From Pseudomonas lactis (lineage in GTDB: Bacteria; Pseudomonadota; Gammaproteobacteria; Pseudomonadales; Pseudomonadaceae), in the NCBI RefSeq assembly GCF_001439845.1, contig NZ_JYLO01000023.1, forward strand, positions 1 through 64,000: a stretch of DNA of 64,000 nucleotides, written 5' to 3'. The notes beneath the pieces are model-generated. The model made no database searches, was not told the DNA's origin, and saw nothing but the letters and a program-made list of their open reading frames with translations. The translations under genes were made by a program, and so were the position numbers. Positions 32,505 to 40,537 of this stretch are shown here, piece by piece; positions within the stretch are counted from its first letter, which is position 1, and every line of letters starts with the position of its first letter.

Positions 32505-32939
32505 ATGTTCGGCAAAATCTTCGGCAAGAAAACCGGTCAGGCTCGCGCAGCGGTAGCCAAGTTGGCCAACCGTGATCTGATGGAAGCGGTCGTGTACGGA
32601 TCGATCTACGTGGCCGCTGCTGACGGCGACCTGGAAGAAAGCGAGCTCTCCAAGATCGAGACCATCCTCAGCAACAACCCGGCGCTGCAAGGCTTCGGCG
32701 CGGAGCTTTCCAACACCATCGACCGCGCCAAGACCGACTTCAAGTCGGGCGCTCGCATCCTTCGACAGAACGCCGAGAAAGAACTGGGCGACCTGGCGCA
32801 CTCCCCCGCCGAAGCGCTGACAGTCCTCAACGTCATGCTGACCGTGGCTGAGGCAGACGGCGAGATCGAGCCGGCCGAGCTAACCGCCCTGGAGCGCAGC
32901 GCCAAGCTGCTGGGCCTCAACCTCAAAGACCACCTGTAA
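32505..32939 (+). CDS. TerB-like protein
   Basis: 144 residues beginning MFGKIFGKKTGQARAAVA. It contains the TerB repeat: YVAAADGDLEESELSKIETI and, about 75 residues later, LTVAEADGEIEPAELTALER, each an acidic metal-binding-like loop. TerB proteins are linked to tellurite resistance and phage inhibition. Here it lies between two small membrane proteins. The ATG at 32505 follows an AAAGGAAATA site. It is probably an accessory (lysogenic conversion) gene. Confidence 0.82.
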   Translation: MFGKIFGKKTGQARAAVAKLANRDLMEAVVYGSIYVAAADGDLEESELSKIETILSNNPALQGFGAELSNTIDRAKTDFKSGARILRQNAEKELGDLAHSPAEALTVLNVMLTVAEADGEIEPAELTALERSAKLLGLNLKDHL

Positions 32940-32941
32940 CC

Positions 32942-33109
32942 ATGCTGGCCAAGCTCGGTAGCAAGACACGGTCACTGGCAGCCTACGGGCTTGCTGGCGG
33001 CGTTGTCTTCGTCGACTCGGCCAGTCGCATCTTCTCGATGGTTGGCGACCTGATCCTGGTTCTCCTGCTGTTGGTGGTGCTGATGGCCGGCAAGTCAAAA
33101 CCCAGTTGA
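32942..33109 (+). CDS. 55-residue single-pass membrane protein
   Basis: The protein begins MLAKLGSKTRSLAAYGLAGG and carries a strongly hydrophobic helix (GDLILVLLLLVVLMAG) ending in KSKPS. The ATG is two bases after the TerB-like stop codon, so it belongs to the same translational unit. It forms a three-gene set (81-aa membrane protein, TerB, 55-aa membrane protein). Function unknown. Confidence 0.62.
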   Translation: MLAKLGSKTRSLAAYGLAGGVVFVDSASRIFSMVGDLILVLLLLVVLMAGKSKPS

Positions 33110-33122
33110 TGCATCCACAGTG

Positions 33123-33148
33123 CCAATGGCTCATATCTGAGCCATTGG
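33123..33148. repeat. Perfect 11-bp inverted repeat before the Arc-like gene
   Basis: CCAATGGCTCA and TGAGCCATTGG separated by TATC, ending 13 bases before the next ATG and just before its GGAG ribosome site. There is no T run, so it is not a terminator. It may be an operator for the ribbon-helix-helix protein or an RNA hairpin affecting translation. Confidence 0.6.
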
Positions 33149-33161
33149 ACAGGAGAGGACA

Positions 33162-33587
33162 ATGAGCTCACTGAATTACGATTCCCGCACCGCCGACAAG
33201 TTTGTGGTGCGCCTTCCCGACGGGCTGCGCCCCGATATCGAAGCCGCAGCAAACGCCAGCGACCGAAGCATGAACAGCGTGTTCGTCCAGGCTGTGCGTC
33301 AGTACCTGGACGGCCAGAACCGCCAGCAGATCCTGCTCGACGTGCTGGCCAACACCGTCACTACTCCCATTACTGCCGATTCGATGCACATAGATGATCG
33401 TGTGCGGATGGCGGCGAATGCAAATCGGTATGAGTGGCTGCGCGATCGTGTCCGCGTTATCGATATCGACACCTGCCTGTGCGTGGTTCGCGACGATACC
33501 GTTTACTTCGGCAGCGACCTGGACAAGAACGTCGACGAAGCGATGCGCCTGGCCCGCCTGGAGGAGTTGCACCCATGCGCGGACTGA
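33162..33587 (+). CDS. Arc-like ribbon-helix-helix DNA-binding protein
   Basis: 141 residues. The first 50 (TADKFVVRLPDGLRPDIEAA followed by SDRSMNSVFVQAVRQYL) match the Arc family of ribbon-helix-helix repressors. The C-terminal 70 residues (ANRYEWLRDRVRVIDIDTCL) form an extra domain of unknown role. A strong AGGAGAGGA ribosome site precedes the ATG, and the 11-bp inverted repeat at 33123-33148 could be its operator. The end overlaps the next gene by 13 bases. Confidence 0.82.
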   Translation: MSSLNYDSRTADKFVVRLPDGLRPDIEAAANASDRSMNSVFVQAVRQYLDGQNRQQILLDVLANTVTTPITADSMHIDDRVRMAANANRYEWLRDRVRVIDIDTCLCVVRDDTVYFGSDLDKNVDEAMRLARLEELHPCAD

Positions 33588-33856
33588 TCACCATTGCCCT
33601 GCTGCTGATCGTTGGCCGGGCCTCCGCCGGCGAGCAAGTGATCAGCGTCCAGCACGACTCAAGCCGCTCGGTCACCTGCTGGATCACGCCCCAAGGCGGC
33701 ATCAGTTGCTTGCCTGACAGTTCGCTCCTACAGATACCCGCCAGCACCGCCACCGACGAAAGCCAGGCGACACGGGCTTCTCTGGCAACTTCCATGTGCC
33801 AAAGCGGGCAATTGCCCGCCACCCCGCTCCCACAGGATGAGAGGTTCCAGCTATGA
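33575..33856 (+). CDS. Small secreted protein of unknown function
   Basis: 93 residues with a clear signal peptide (MRGLITIALLLIVGRASA, cleavage before GEQV). The mature part has three cysteines (VTCWITPQGGISCLP, TSMCQSG) and is Ser/Thr-rich. No family recognised. Its export suggests an envelope role such as superinfection exclusion. It starts inside the Arc-like gene and ends with an ATGA overlap to the next ORF. Confidence 0.6.
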   Translation: MRGLITIALLLIVGRASAGEQVISVQHDSSRSVTCWITPQGGISCLPDSSLLQIPASTATDESQATRASLATSMCQSGQLPATPLPQDERFQL

Positions 33857-34020
33857 ACCGCCTCAACGGTACCAAGGGCCAGCGCCTGATCGAGCTGTTC
33901 AACGCCCTGCAGCGCCGAGAAACCACATTCGGCCAGATCTACGCGATGTCGGCATCGTGCGGCATCGATGCCCGCCGGGTGCTGGCTGACCATTTTCAGC
34001 GAGGTCATGGTCGTGCGTAA
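33853..34020 (+). CDS. 55-residue phage protein
   Basis: Begins MNRLNGTKGQRLIELFNALQ and continues RRETTFGQIYAMSASCGIDA. It is a basic helical protein that resembles small helix-turn-helix DNA-binding proteins, but too short to classify. The ATG overlaps the upstream stop (33853-33856) and it overlaps the HNH gene start by 14 bases. Confidence 0.55.
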   Translation: MNRLNGTKGQRLIELFNALQRRETTFGQIYAMSASCGIDARRVLADHFQRGHGRA

Positions 34021-34522
34021 GGATGGGATCGGCCGTAGATGGACAGAGCAAGAAGTTGCCCTGTTAACCGAGCTCTATCCTCTGACGCCCATGCCCGAGA
34101 TAGAAGCGAAGGTGGGCAAGACTGCCGGCCAGATCAAGAACAAGGCCACAAACCTCGGACTAAGGCGAGACCAATCGATCCTGGGGGCAACTCGCTTCAA
34201 GCCCGGCCAAGAATCCTATAACCGGATCGAGGTCGGTGAGCGCAGGGACGACGGGCGAAACATAAGGATCAAGCTCCCGTGTGGTGCATGGGTTCTTGAG
34301 CACCGCTGGGTTTGGGAGCAGGCCCACGGCCCGATTCCCGACAAGTGCGTTGTGGCTGCACGGGATGGAAACAGACGTAACACCGACTTGGCCAACCTTA
34401 TGCTCGTGACGAAGGACAGGCATTGGAGGCGCAACCAAATACGCAAATACCCCGCTGAGTTGCAGGACGTGATCCTGGCCCAGCAAGACCTCAAGAGAGC
34501 AATACGGGAGAAGAAATCATGA
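34007..34522 (+). CDS. HNH endonuclease with N-terminal HTH
   Basis: 171 residues. The N-terminal 55 (RRWTEQEVALLTELYPLTP, KVGKTAGQIKNKATNLGLR) form a Myb/SANT or GcrA-like DNA-binding helix set. The C-terminal HNH has LEHRWVWEQAHGPIPDKCVV and ARDGNRRNTDLANLMLVT. This fits homing-type nucleases. GAGG lies close to the ATG; the start is uncertain by a few codons. ATGA overlap with the next gene. Confidence 0.82.
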   Translation: MVVRKDGIGRRWTEQEVALLTELYPLTPMPEIEAKVGKTAGQIKNKATNLGLRRDQSILGATRFKPGQESYNRIEVGERRDDGRNIRIKLPCGAWVLEHRWVWEQAHGPIPDKCVVAARDGNRRNTDLANLMLVTKDRHWRRNQIRKYPAELQDVILAQQDLKRAIREKKS

Positions 34523-34767
34523 AGAACAAACTGAGCGACCTGCGGGACCACCTTTTTGCGCAGCTTGAGGCAGTGCGTGAAGCCTCCGATGAGGACTTGG
34601 CCAAGGAGGTATCGCGCGCGCAATCCGTATCCGACATCAGCCGCGTATTGATCGAAAGCGCCAAGGTTGAGATCGACTATTTCCGCCACATAGGCGGCGA
34701 GAACAGCGCAAGCAGCTTCATTGAGTCGAAGCCGGCGCTGCCTCCAGGAAAGGTTACGCGCCAATGA
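34519..34767 (+). CDS. Unknown phage protein
   Basis: 82 residues, MKNKLSDLRDHLFAQLEAVR at the start, acidic and helical, with SRVLIESAKVEIDYFRHIGG in the middle. Proteins of this type are common next to HNH genes in Pseudomonas prophages; no function is known to me. Coupled to the HNH gene by ATGA. Confidence 0.66.
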   Translation: MKNKLSDLRDHLFAQLEAVREASDEDLAKEVSRAQSVSDISRVLIESAKVEIDYFRHIGGENSASSFIESKPALPPGKVTRQ

Positions 34768-34832
34768 TCACGAAGAAAGCCGCGACACCACCAACGGATA
34801 ACGAAAACGTGTCGCGACACGAACGGAGGTAG
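34764..34832 (+). CDS. Possible 22-residue peptide ORF
   Basis: ATGATCACG starts at 34764, overlapping the previous stop, and ends at the TAG at 34832, just before the next gene. It is very basic (ITKKAATPPTDNE, SRHERR). The DNA also contains the 12-bp palindrome GTGTCGCGACAC (34809-34820). It may be only a regulatory spacer. Confidence 0.25.
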   Translation: MITKKAATPPTDNENVSRHERR

Positions 34833-34834
34833 GT

Positions 34835-35029
34835 ATGTTTCTGACAGCAGAGGAAGTTGCCGACCTGACTGGCTATAAGAAGCCAGGGGCACAGATAAAG
34901 TGGCTGACCGCCGAACGCTACGGGTTCGCGGTAGGCGGTGATGGTCACCCGAAGGTGCTGCGCCAGGTTGTCATTGGTCGGCTGGGTGGTATTCAATCAA
35001 GGAAGGGGCCGGAGCTTCGGCTGGGTTGA
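34835..35029 (+). CDS. DUF4224 protein, excisionase-like
   Basis: 64 residues beginning MFLTAEEVADLTGYKKPGAQ, then IKWLTAERYGFAVGGDGHPK. This is the DUF4224 domain, a MerR/excisionase-like winged helix found directly upstream of phage integrases. It is 11 bases before the integrase gene. It probably directs excision or regulates int. GGAGGTAG ribosome site. Confidence 0.82.
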   Translation: MFLTAEEVADLTGYKKPGAQIKWLTAERYGFAVGGDGHPKVLRQVVIGRLGGIQSRKGPELRLG

Positions 35030-35040
35030 GGTGAAGATCG

Positions 35041-36039
35041 ATGCGTCCGCGCAAGAAGGACCGGCACCTGCCGGCGTGCATGTACCAGAAGCATGGCGCT
35101 TATTACCTGGTCCGAAAGGGCAAGTGGAAGCGCCTGGGCACCGACTTTCAGGCATCCCTGGCAGAGTACGCCAAGTTGCTGGACAAAGGCACCCAGGGTG
35201 GAATGCCCAAGCTGATCGACGATGCGCTCGAGCATATGCGTACCAGAACGAAGCCACCACTTAAGCCGAATACGCTCAAACAGTACGAGGCTGCGTGCGA
35301 ACGCCTGAAGGAAAACTTCGCCGATTTCGAGCCCCGCGAGGTACTTCAGCGACACGTCGTCGCCCTCAAGCTACACATGGCGGACACCCCTAATATGTCG
35401 AACCGGGTGATCTCGGTGCTGCGGGCAGTGTTCACCTACGCCCTGGAGCAGCAGATCGTCGATTCGAATCCCTGCATTGGCGTGCGCCGGCACCTGGAGC
35501 ACAAGCGCGACCGATACATCACCCACGGTGAATTCCAGGCCATCTGCGCCAACTCCAGCGCCAACATGCGGGTGATTTACGAGATGTGCTATCTGACCGG
35601 GCAGCGCATTGGCGACGTCCTGGCCATCCGCCTGGCGGACATCAGCGCCGAAGGCATCGCTTTCAAACAGGAGAAGACGAACGCCAGGTTGTTGGTGCAG
35701 ATGACGCCAGACCTTGAGGATTTGATCAACAGGATCAAGGCGCTGCCCCGAAAGATCCGTGGCCTTACCCTATTTTGCTCCCCGCGCGGCGGAAAACCGG
35801 TTCACTACAGCTCGGTCAAGGATGCATTCGCGATCAGTTGCAGAAAGGCCGGCGTGGAGGACGCGAGCCTGCATGACCTGCGCGCCAAGTCGCTTTCTGA
35901 CACCGACGACCAAGGTAACGATGCGCAGAAACTTGGTGGTCACACAGACGCCAAGATGACGCAGCGATATCTGCGCCTGCGTAAAATCAACGTTGGACTG
36001 CCACCCAGAATGCCGCAAAAGGCTGATTTAAAAGCATAA
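35041..36039 (+). CDS. int: Tyrosine integrase
   Basis: 332 residues. An N-terminal arm-type DNA-binding domain (YYLVRKGKWKRLGTDFQASL) and core-binding domain precede the catalytic domain. All catalytic residues are visible: Arg189 (TGQRIGD), His278-x-x-Arg281 (HDLR), His301 (GGHTD) and Tyr310 (QRYLR). It integrates and excises the prophage. It is the last prophage gene before mutS-side DNA, so the attachment site should be close downstream, though I could not identify the core sequence. Confidence 0.95.
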   Translation: MRPRKKDRHLPACMYQKHGAYYLVRKGKWKRLGTDFQASLAEYAKLLDKGTQGGMPKLIDDALEHMRTRTKPPLKPNTLKQYEAACERLKENFADFEPREVLQRHVVALKLHMADTPNMSNRVISVLRAVFTYALEQQIVDSNPCIGVRRHLEHKRDRYITHGEFQAICANSSANMRVIYEMCYLTGQRIGDVLAIRLADISAEGIAFKQEKTNARLLVQMTPDLEDLINRIKALPRKIRGLTLFCSPRGGKPVHYSSVKDAFAISCRKAGVEDASLHDLRAKSLSDTDDQGNDAQKLGGHTDAKMTQRYLRLRKINVGLPPRMPQKADLKA

Positions 36040-36066
36040 AAAAAGCCGCATCTCTGCGGCTTTTTT
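36040..36066 (+). terminator. Integrase terminator (bidirectional)
   Basis: GCCGCA-TCTC-TGCGGC stem flanked by A7 and T6. It ends integrase transcription and can also serve the convergent toxin operon on the minus strand. Confidence 0.88.
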
Positions 36067-36081
36067 GGGCTGAGCGAAAGC

Positions 36082-36222
36082 TTATCCAGCTTTCAACACA
36101 TTCAGTTGACGCTCGGTAGCACGCTGCAGCACAACTGCATACACACGCTTCTTCTTGTCAGTCGATGCGCTACGGAAAAACTCAGAAAACGGAGTCGAAC
36201 GAGCGGCTTGTACTTTTTTCAT
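36082..36222 (-). CDS. 46-residue protein overlapping the zeta-like kinase gene
   Basis: MKKVQAARSTPFSEFFRSAS is followed by TDKKKRVYAVVLQRATERQL and NVLKAG. It is strongly basic, with one probable helix. The ATG overlaps the stop of the zeta-like gene (36219-36222), so both are made from one message. It could be an antitoxin placed downstream of its toxin, unlike the usual epsilon-zeta order. No homology to epsilon antitoxin is visible. Confidence 0.65.
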   Translation of the reverse strand: MKKVQAARSTPFSEFFRSASTDKKKRVYAVVLQRATERQLNVLKAG

Positions 36223-36947
36223 AACATTGCCCCAGCCTTGAGGTGCTTTAGTAGGCCCTGACGGTCGTAACCGACGTGCAGGTCGCCATGGATTGAGTCT
36301 ATGTCTTCCTCAGTGATCTGCAAGGAAGCATCAGTGTTTTTTATGAGCAGATTCACCTGCAAACGGTTGCGATATTTGACCTTTAAGGCGTTCACAACGT
36401 CTTTTGCGGTAAAAAACTGCTCAACAAAAACTTCTGGAGGGACTCTACGCCCCTCCTTGCGCTCTCTAGCCTGTACAAACCTCCAGGCCAATTCAGGCTT
36501 TTGGTAGACAAACATGATGACGCATTTACGGTCTTTCTTAAGGGAGCGAGCTATGTTCAGATCAGCCTTATCGAAATTGCACAACGTGCTATCCAAAACG
36601 AAAGACTGACTCTGTTCTAACGCCATGTCATGAATCTTGTCAACAAGAATTGACGCAGCCCGCTGAAACATCCATGAATTGGTACCCACATAGCCTTCGA
36701 AATGATGACGTAGATCGTCTGGATCGATGCGCATGGTGCGGAATCCAGAGTTGTCATCGATTTCGCTGATCAGCTCACTGGCCGCTTCGGTTTTGCCGGC
36801 GCCTGCGCATCCTGACATAAAGACCGAAACCGGTGAACGATCAGGGAGATAGATAGCTGGGTTGGTAAACTCCCGGGCAATACGCTTCTTGTTTGCCTTA
36901 GCGAAAAGTAGCGCAGCTTCCATCTGCAAGTCTTCAAGATGACTCAT
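36219..36947 (-). CDS. Zeta-toxin-family kinase
   Basis: 242 residues. Walker A is GCAGAGKT (46-53), followed by RIDPDDLRHHFEGY, which resembles the substrate-binding Asp/Arg region of zeta toxins. A later FVLDSTLCNFDKA fits the nucleotide-fold strand and a basic ARERKEGRRVP the lid. Zeta toxins phosphorylate UDP-N-acetylglucosamine and block cell-wall synthesis. The ATG at 36947 was chosen over a longer frame reaching toward mutS. No epsilon-type antitoxin lies upstream. Weak ribosome site. Confidence 0.8.
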   Translation of the reverse strand: MSHLEDLQMEAALLFAKANKKRIAREFTNPAIYLPDRSPVSVFMSGCAGAGKTEAASELISEIDDNSGFRTMRIDPDDLRHHFEGYVGTNSWMFQRAASILVDKIHDMALEQSQSFVLDSTLCNFDKADLNIARSLKKDRKCVIMFVYQKPELAWRFVQARERKEGRRVPPEVFVEQFFTAKDVVNALKVKYRNRLQVNLLIKNTDASLQITEEDIDSIHGDLHVGYDRQGLLKHLKAGAML

Positions 36948-37117
36948 ATCCGTATGACGCTCACTTTTCGGGTGCGAGATTCTATACCCTGCAATCGGAA
37001 AATCATACGCCACGTGTCGGATTTCACCCGCAGGGCGTCCCTGCGCATGGTGCTAAATCCCTGTAGTATTAGACAGATGTTAATCGTCAAATAGACAGGC
37101 AGAGCTGAAACCCCCGT

Positions 37118-39697
37118 ATGACCGACCTCTCCAGCCACACCCCGATGATGCAGCAGTACTGGCGCCTGAAAAACCAGCACCCTGATCAGTTGATGTTCTA
37201 TCGCATGGGCGACTTCTACGAGATCTTCTATGAAGACGCGAAGAAGGCCGCCAAGCTGCTGGACATCACCCTGACCGCGCGCGGGCAGTCGGCGGGGCAG
37301 TCGATTCCGATGTGTGGGATTCCTTATCACTCGCTGGAAGGCTACCTGGTCAAGCTGGTGAAGCTGGGCGAGTCGGTGGTGATCTGTGAGCAGATCGGCG
37401 ACCCGGCCACGAGTAAAGGGCCGGTGGAACGCCAGGTGGTGCGCATCATTACGCCGGGTACGGTGAGTGATGAGGCGTTGCTGGATGAGCGTCGCGATAA
37501 CCTGATTGCGGCGGTGTTGGGCGATGAGCGTTTGTTCGGCCTGTCGGTGCTGGATATCACCAGCGGCAATTTCAGCGTGCTGGAGATCAAGGGCTGGGAG
37601 AACCTGCTGGCGGAACTTGAGCGTATCAACCCGGTGGAGTTGTTGATCCCGGATGATTGGCCCAAGGACTTGCCGGCGGAGAAACGTCGTGGGACCAAGC
37701 GGCGTGCACCATGGGATTTCGAGCGCGATTCGGCGCTGAAAAGTCTGTGCCAGCAGTTCTCGGTGCAGGACCTTAAAGGCTTCGGTTGCGAAACGCTGAC
37801 CCTGGCCATCGGCGCTGCTGGCTGCCTGCTCAGCTACGCGAAGGAAACCCAGCGCACCGCCCTGCCGCACTTGCGCAGCCTGCGTCATGAACGGCTGGAC
37901 GATACCGTGGTGCTCGATGGCGCCAGCCGTCGAAACCTGGAATTGGATACCAACCTGGCCGGCGGGCGCGATAACACCCTGCAATCGGTGGTCGACCGTT
38001 GCCAGACTGCAATGGGCAGCCGCTTACTGACCCGTTGGCTGAACCGTCCGCTGCGGGACTTGACCGTGCTGCAAGCGCGTCAAACCTCTATTACCTGCCT
38101 GCTCGACGGCTACCGCTTCGAAAAGCTGCAGCCGCAACTGAAAGAAATCGGTGATATCGAGCGTATCCTCGCGCGAATCGGCCTGCGCAATGCGCGGCCC
38201 CGCGACCTGGCGCGCCTGCGTGATGCCTTGAGCGCCCTGCCGCAGTTGCAACTGGCAATGACGGAGTTGGATACGCCGCACCTGCAACAGCTGGCGGTGA
38301 CTGCCGGCACGTACCCGGACCTCGCGGCGCTGCTGGAAAAAGCCATCATCGACAACCCACCCGCGATCATCCGTGACGGCGGCGTGTTGAAAACCGGCTA
38401 CGACAGCGAGCTGGATGAGCTGCAGTCCCTGAGCGAAAACGCCGGGCAGTTCCTGATTGACCTGGAAGCCCGCGAAAAAGCCCGCACCGGCTTGGCGAAC
38501 CTTAAGGTCGGTTACAACCGTGTCCACGGTTACTTTATTGAGCTGCCGAGCAAGCAAGCCGAGTCTGCGCCTATCGACTATCAACGTCGCCAGACCCTCA
38601 AAGGCGCCGAGCGTTTTATCACCCCCGAGCTCAAAGCATTCGAAGACAAGGCGCTGTCGGCCAAAAGCCGCGCCCTGGCGCGGGAAAAGATGCTCTACGA
38701 AGCCTTGCTCGAGGACTTGATCAGCCGCCTGGCGCCGTTGCAAGACACCGCCGCCGCCCTGGCGGAGCTGGATGTGTTGAGCAACCTCGCCGAACGTGCG
38801 CTGAACCTGGACCTCAATTGCCCACGGTTTGTCAGCGAACCGTGCATGCGCATCGTGCAAGGTCGTCACCCGGTGGTGGAGCAAGTGCTGACCACGCCGT
38901 TCGTCGCCAATGACCTGTCGCTGGACGACGATACCCGCATGCTGGTGATCACCGGTCCGAACATGGGCGGTAAATCCACCTACATGCGTCAGACCGCGTT
39001 GATCGTGCTGTTGGCGCATATCGGCAGCTTCGTACCGGCAGCCAGTTGCGAGTTGTCCCTGGTGGACCGCATTTTCACGCGGATCGGCTCCAGCGATGAC
39101 CTGGCCGGTGGCCGTTCGACCTTTATGGTGGAAATGAGCGAGACCGCCAACATCCTACACAACGCCACCGAGCGCAGCCTGGTGCTGATGGACGAAGTGG
39201 GCCGCGGCACCAGCACCTTCGACGGCCTGTCCCTGGCCTGGGCGGCGGCTGAACGCTTGGCGCATTTGCGTGCGTACACGTTGTTTGCCACGCACTACTT
39301 CGAGCTGACGGTGCTGCCGGAAAGCGAGCCGCTGGTGGCCAACGTGCATCTCAATGCCACCGAGCACAACGAGCGCATCGTGTTCTTGCACCATGTGCTG
39401 CCAGGGCCGGCAAGCCAGAGCTACGGCCTGGCCGTAGCGCAATTGGCCGGAGTGCCGAACGAGGTGATCACCCGCGCCCGTGAACACTTAAGCCGCCTGG
39501 AAACCACGGCGCTGCCCCATGAAACCGTGGTCGCCAGCCCGGCCAAGGCCAGCAAGAAACCTGCCGCGCCGCATCAGAGCGATATGTTCGCCAGCCTGCC
39601 CCATCCGGTGCTGGATGAGTTGGCAAAGCTTGACCTGGATGACTTGACGCCGCGTAAAGCGCTCGAAATGTTATATGCACTGAAGACTCGGATATAA
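37118..39697 (+). CDS. mutS: DNA mismatch repair protein MutS
   Basis: 859 residues, full length. The mismatch-binding domain carries the Phe-x-Glu motif in GDFYEIF near residue 35. Connector, lever and clamp domains follow. The ATPase has Walker A GPNMGGKSTYM, Walker B LVLMDEVGRGTSTFDG and the C-terminal HTH/tetramer region. It binds mismatches and recruits MutL. In Pseudomonas the mutS neighbourhood is a known hotspot for prophages and tailocins, matching the prophage on its left. Confidence 0.98.
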   Translation: MTDLSSHTPMMQQYWRLKNQHPDQLMFYRMGDFYEIFYEDAKKAAKLLDITLTARGQSAGQSIPMCGIPYHSLEGYLVKLVKLGESVVICEQIGDPATSKGPVERQVVRIITPGTVSDEALLDERRDNLIAAVLGDERLFGLSVLDITSGNFSVLEIKGWENLLAELERINPVELLIPDDWPKDLPAEKRRGTKRRAPWDFERDSALKSLCQQFSVQDLKGFGCETLTLAIGAAGCLLSYAKETQRTALPHLRSLRHERLDDTVVLDGASRRNLELDTNLAGGRDNTLQSVVDRCQTAMGSRLLTRWLNRPLRDLTVLQARQTSITCLLDGYRFEKLQPQLKEIGDIERILARIGLRNARPRDLARLRDALSALPQLQLAMTELDTPHLQQLAVTAGTYPDLAALLEKAIIDNPPAIIRDGGVLKTGYDSELDELQSLSENAGQFLIDLEAREKARTGLANLKVGYNRVHGYFIELPSKQAESAPIDYQRRQTLKGAERFITPELKAFEDKALSAKSRALAREKMLYEALLEDLISRLAPLQDTAAALAELDVLSNLAERALNLDLNCPRFVSEPCMRIVQGRHPVVEQVLTTPFVANDLSLDDDTRMLVITGPNMGGKSTYMRQTALIVLLAHIGSFVPAASCELSLVDRIFTRIGSSDDLAGGRSTFMVEMSETANILHNATERSLVLMDEVGRGTSTFDGLSLAWAAAERLAHLRAYTLFATHYFELTVLPESEPLVANVHLNATEHNERIVFLHHVLPGPASQSYGLAVAQLAGVPNEVITRAREHLSRLETTALPHETVVASPAKASKKPAAPHQSDMFASLPHPVLDELAKLDLDDLTPRKALEMLYALKTRI

Positions 39698-39839
39698 CGC
39701 AGACGCTTGCAAGCTGATAGAATCTCGCGCGGTTTGGGATGCTGCGGGCTTTTAGCCTGGTCCGCAGACTATCGCTCTCAAACCTCGCGAACCCCACCAT
39801 AAGGGGTTTCGCTGCCGCCGCCTGAGGAGAAAATTAGAA

Positions 39840-40163
39840 ATGACCTTCGTCGTCACCGACAACTGCATCAAGTGCAAGTACACCGACTGCGTAGAAGTCT
39901 GTCCGGTGGACTGCTTCTACGAAGGCCCGAATTTCCTGGTTATCCACCCGGATGAGTGCATCGACTGCGCCCTGTGTGAACCAGAATGCCCGGCCGTCGC
40001 GATTTTCTCCGAGGACGAAGTGCCTGCGGGCATGGAGCAATTCATTCAATTGAACGTCGAGCTGGCCGAAGTGTGGCCAAACATCACCGAGCGCAAAGAT
40101 CCGATGCCGGATGCCGCTGAATGGGATGGCAAGCCCAACAAAATTGAGCAACTAGAGCGCTAA
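39840..40163 (+). CDS. fdxA: Ferredoxin I, 7Fe type
   Basis: 107 residues beginning MTFVVTDNCIKCKYTDCVEV. The 3Fe-4S/4Fe-4S ligand pattern (CIKCKYTDCVEVCPVDC and CIDCALCEPECPV) matches Azotobacter-type seven-iron ferredoxin. A GAGGAG site precedes the ATG. It lies downstream of mutS as in P. aeruginosa, followed by its own terminator and the convergent rsmZ gene. Confidence 0.96.
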   Translation: MTFVVTDNCIKCKYTDCVEVCPVDCFYEGPNFLVIHPDECIDCALCEPECPAVAIFSEDEVPAGMEQFIQLNVELAEVWPNITERKDPMPDAAEWDGKPNKIEQLER

Positions 40164-40180
40164 AGCGCCGCTGCCCAACA

Positions 40181-40207
40181 AAAAAAGGCCCCTTGAGGGC
40201 CTTTTTT
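40181..40207 (+). terminator. fdxA terminator
   Basis: GGCCC-CTTGA-GGGCC stem flanked by A7 and T6, starting 18 bases after the fdxA stop. Confidence 0.88.
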
Positions 40208-40241
40208 GCGTTCGGGTGCCTGCATTCACTTTTCTACAGGC

Positions 40242-40376
40242 AAAAAAAAGGGGCGGTATGACCCGCCCACATTTTTTCCCTAGTCCCTGTATTCCTTTTC
40301 ATCATCCTGATGAATCGCATCCTGCGACGTTCCTTCAAACCATCGTTCCTTGATGGCTGTGCCAATCCGTGGACAC
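40242..40376 (-). ncRNA. rsmZ: RsmZ small regulatory RNA
   Basis: The minus-strand transcript begins about TGTCCACGGATTGGCACAGC and contains eight GGA motifs, several in hairpin loops: CCATC-AAGGAAC-GATGG (40341-40357), CGC-AGGAT-GCG and TCATC-AGGAT-GATGA. It ends in a GGGCGG/CCGCCC hairpin and T8. Sequence and position next to fdxA match RsmZ of P. fluorescens. It sequesters RsmA/RsmE and so relieves translational repression under GacS/GacA control. A TAACAT -10 box lies just upstream (minus strand). Confidence 0.93.
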
Positions 40377-40537
40377 AGGGCTGATGTTAGAGCGTTCCGA
40401 GGGAAGTTCAACGCGATCCCCACGGCGGGCTGACAAACTTTGCCGCTCGCCGGCATGAAAATAATCGTTATTTTTCAAAAGGATAGATAATAGCTTCGTC
40501 AATTTAAGACGTACGCAACCGCTAAAAAAACCAAACA

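Noticed and set aside
36040..37117. Search for the attachment-site core next to int
   Set aside because: The other prophage end is outside the window, so no duplicated core can be identified.
36944..37984. 346-codon minus-strand ORF upstream of the zeta-like gene
   Set aside because: Antisense to the 5' half of mutS; no family resemblance.
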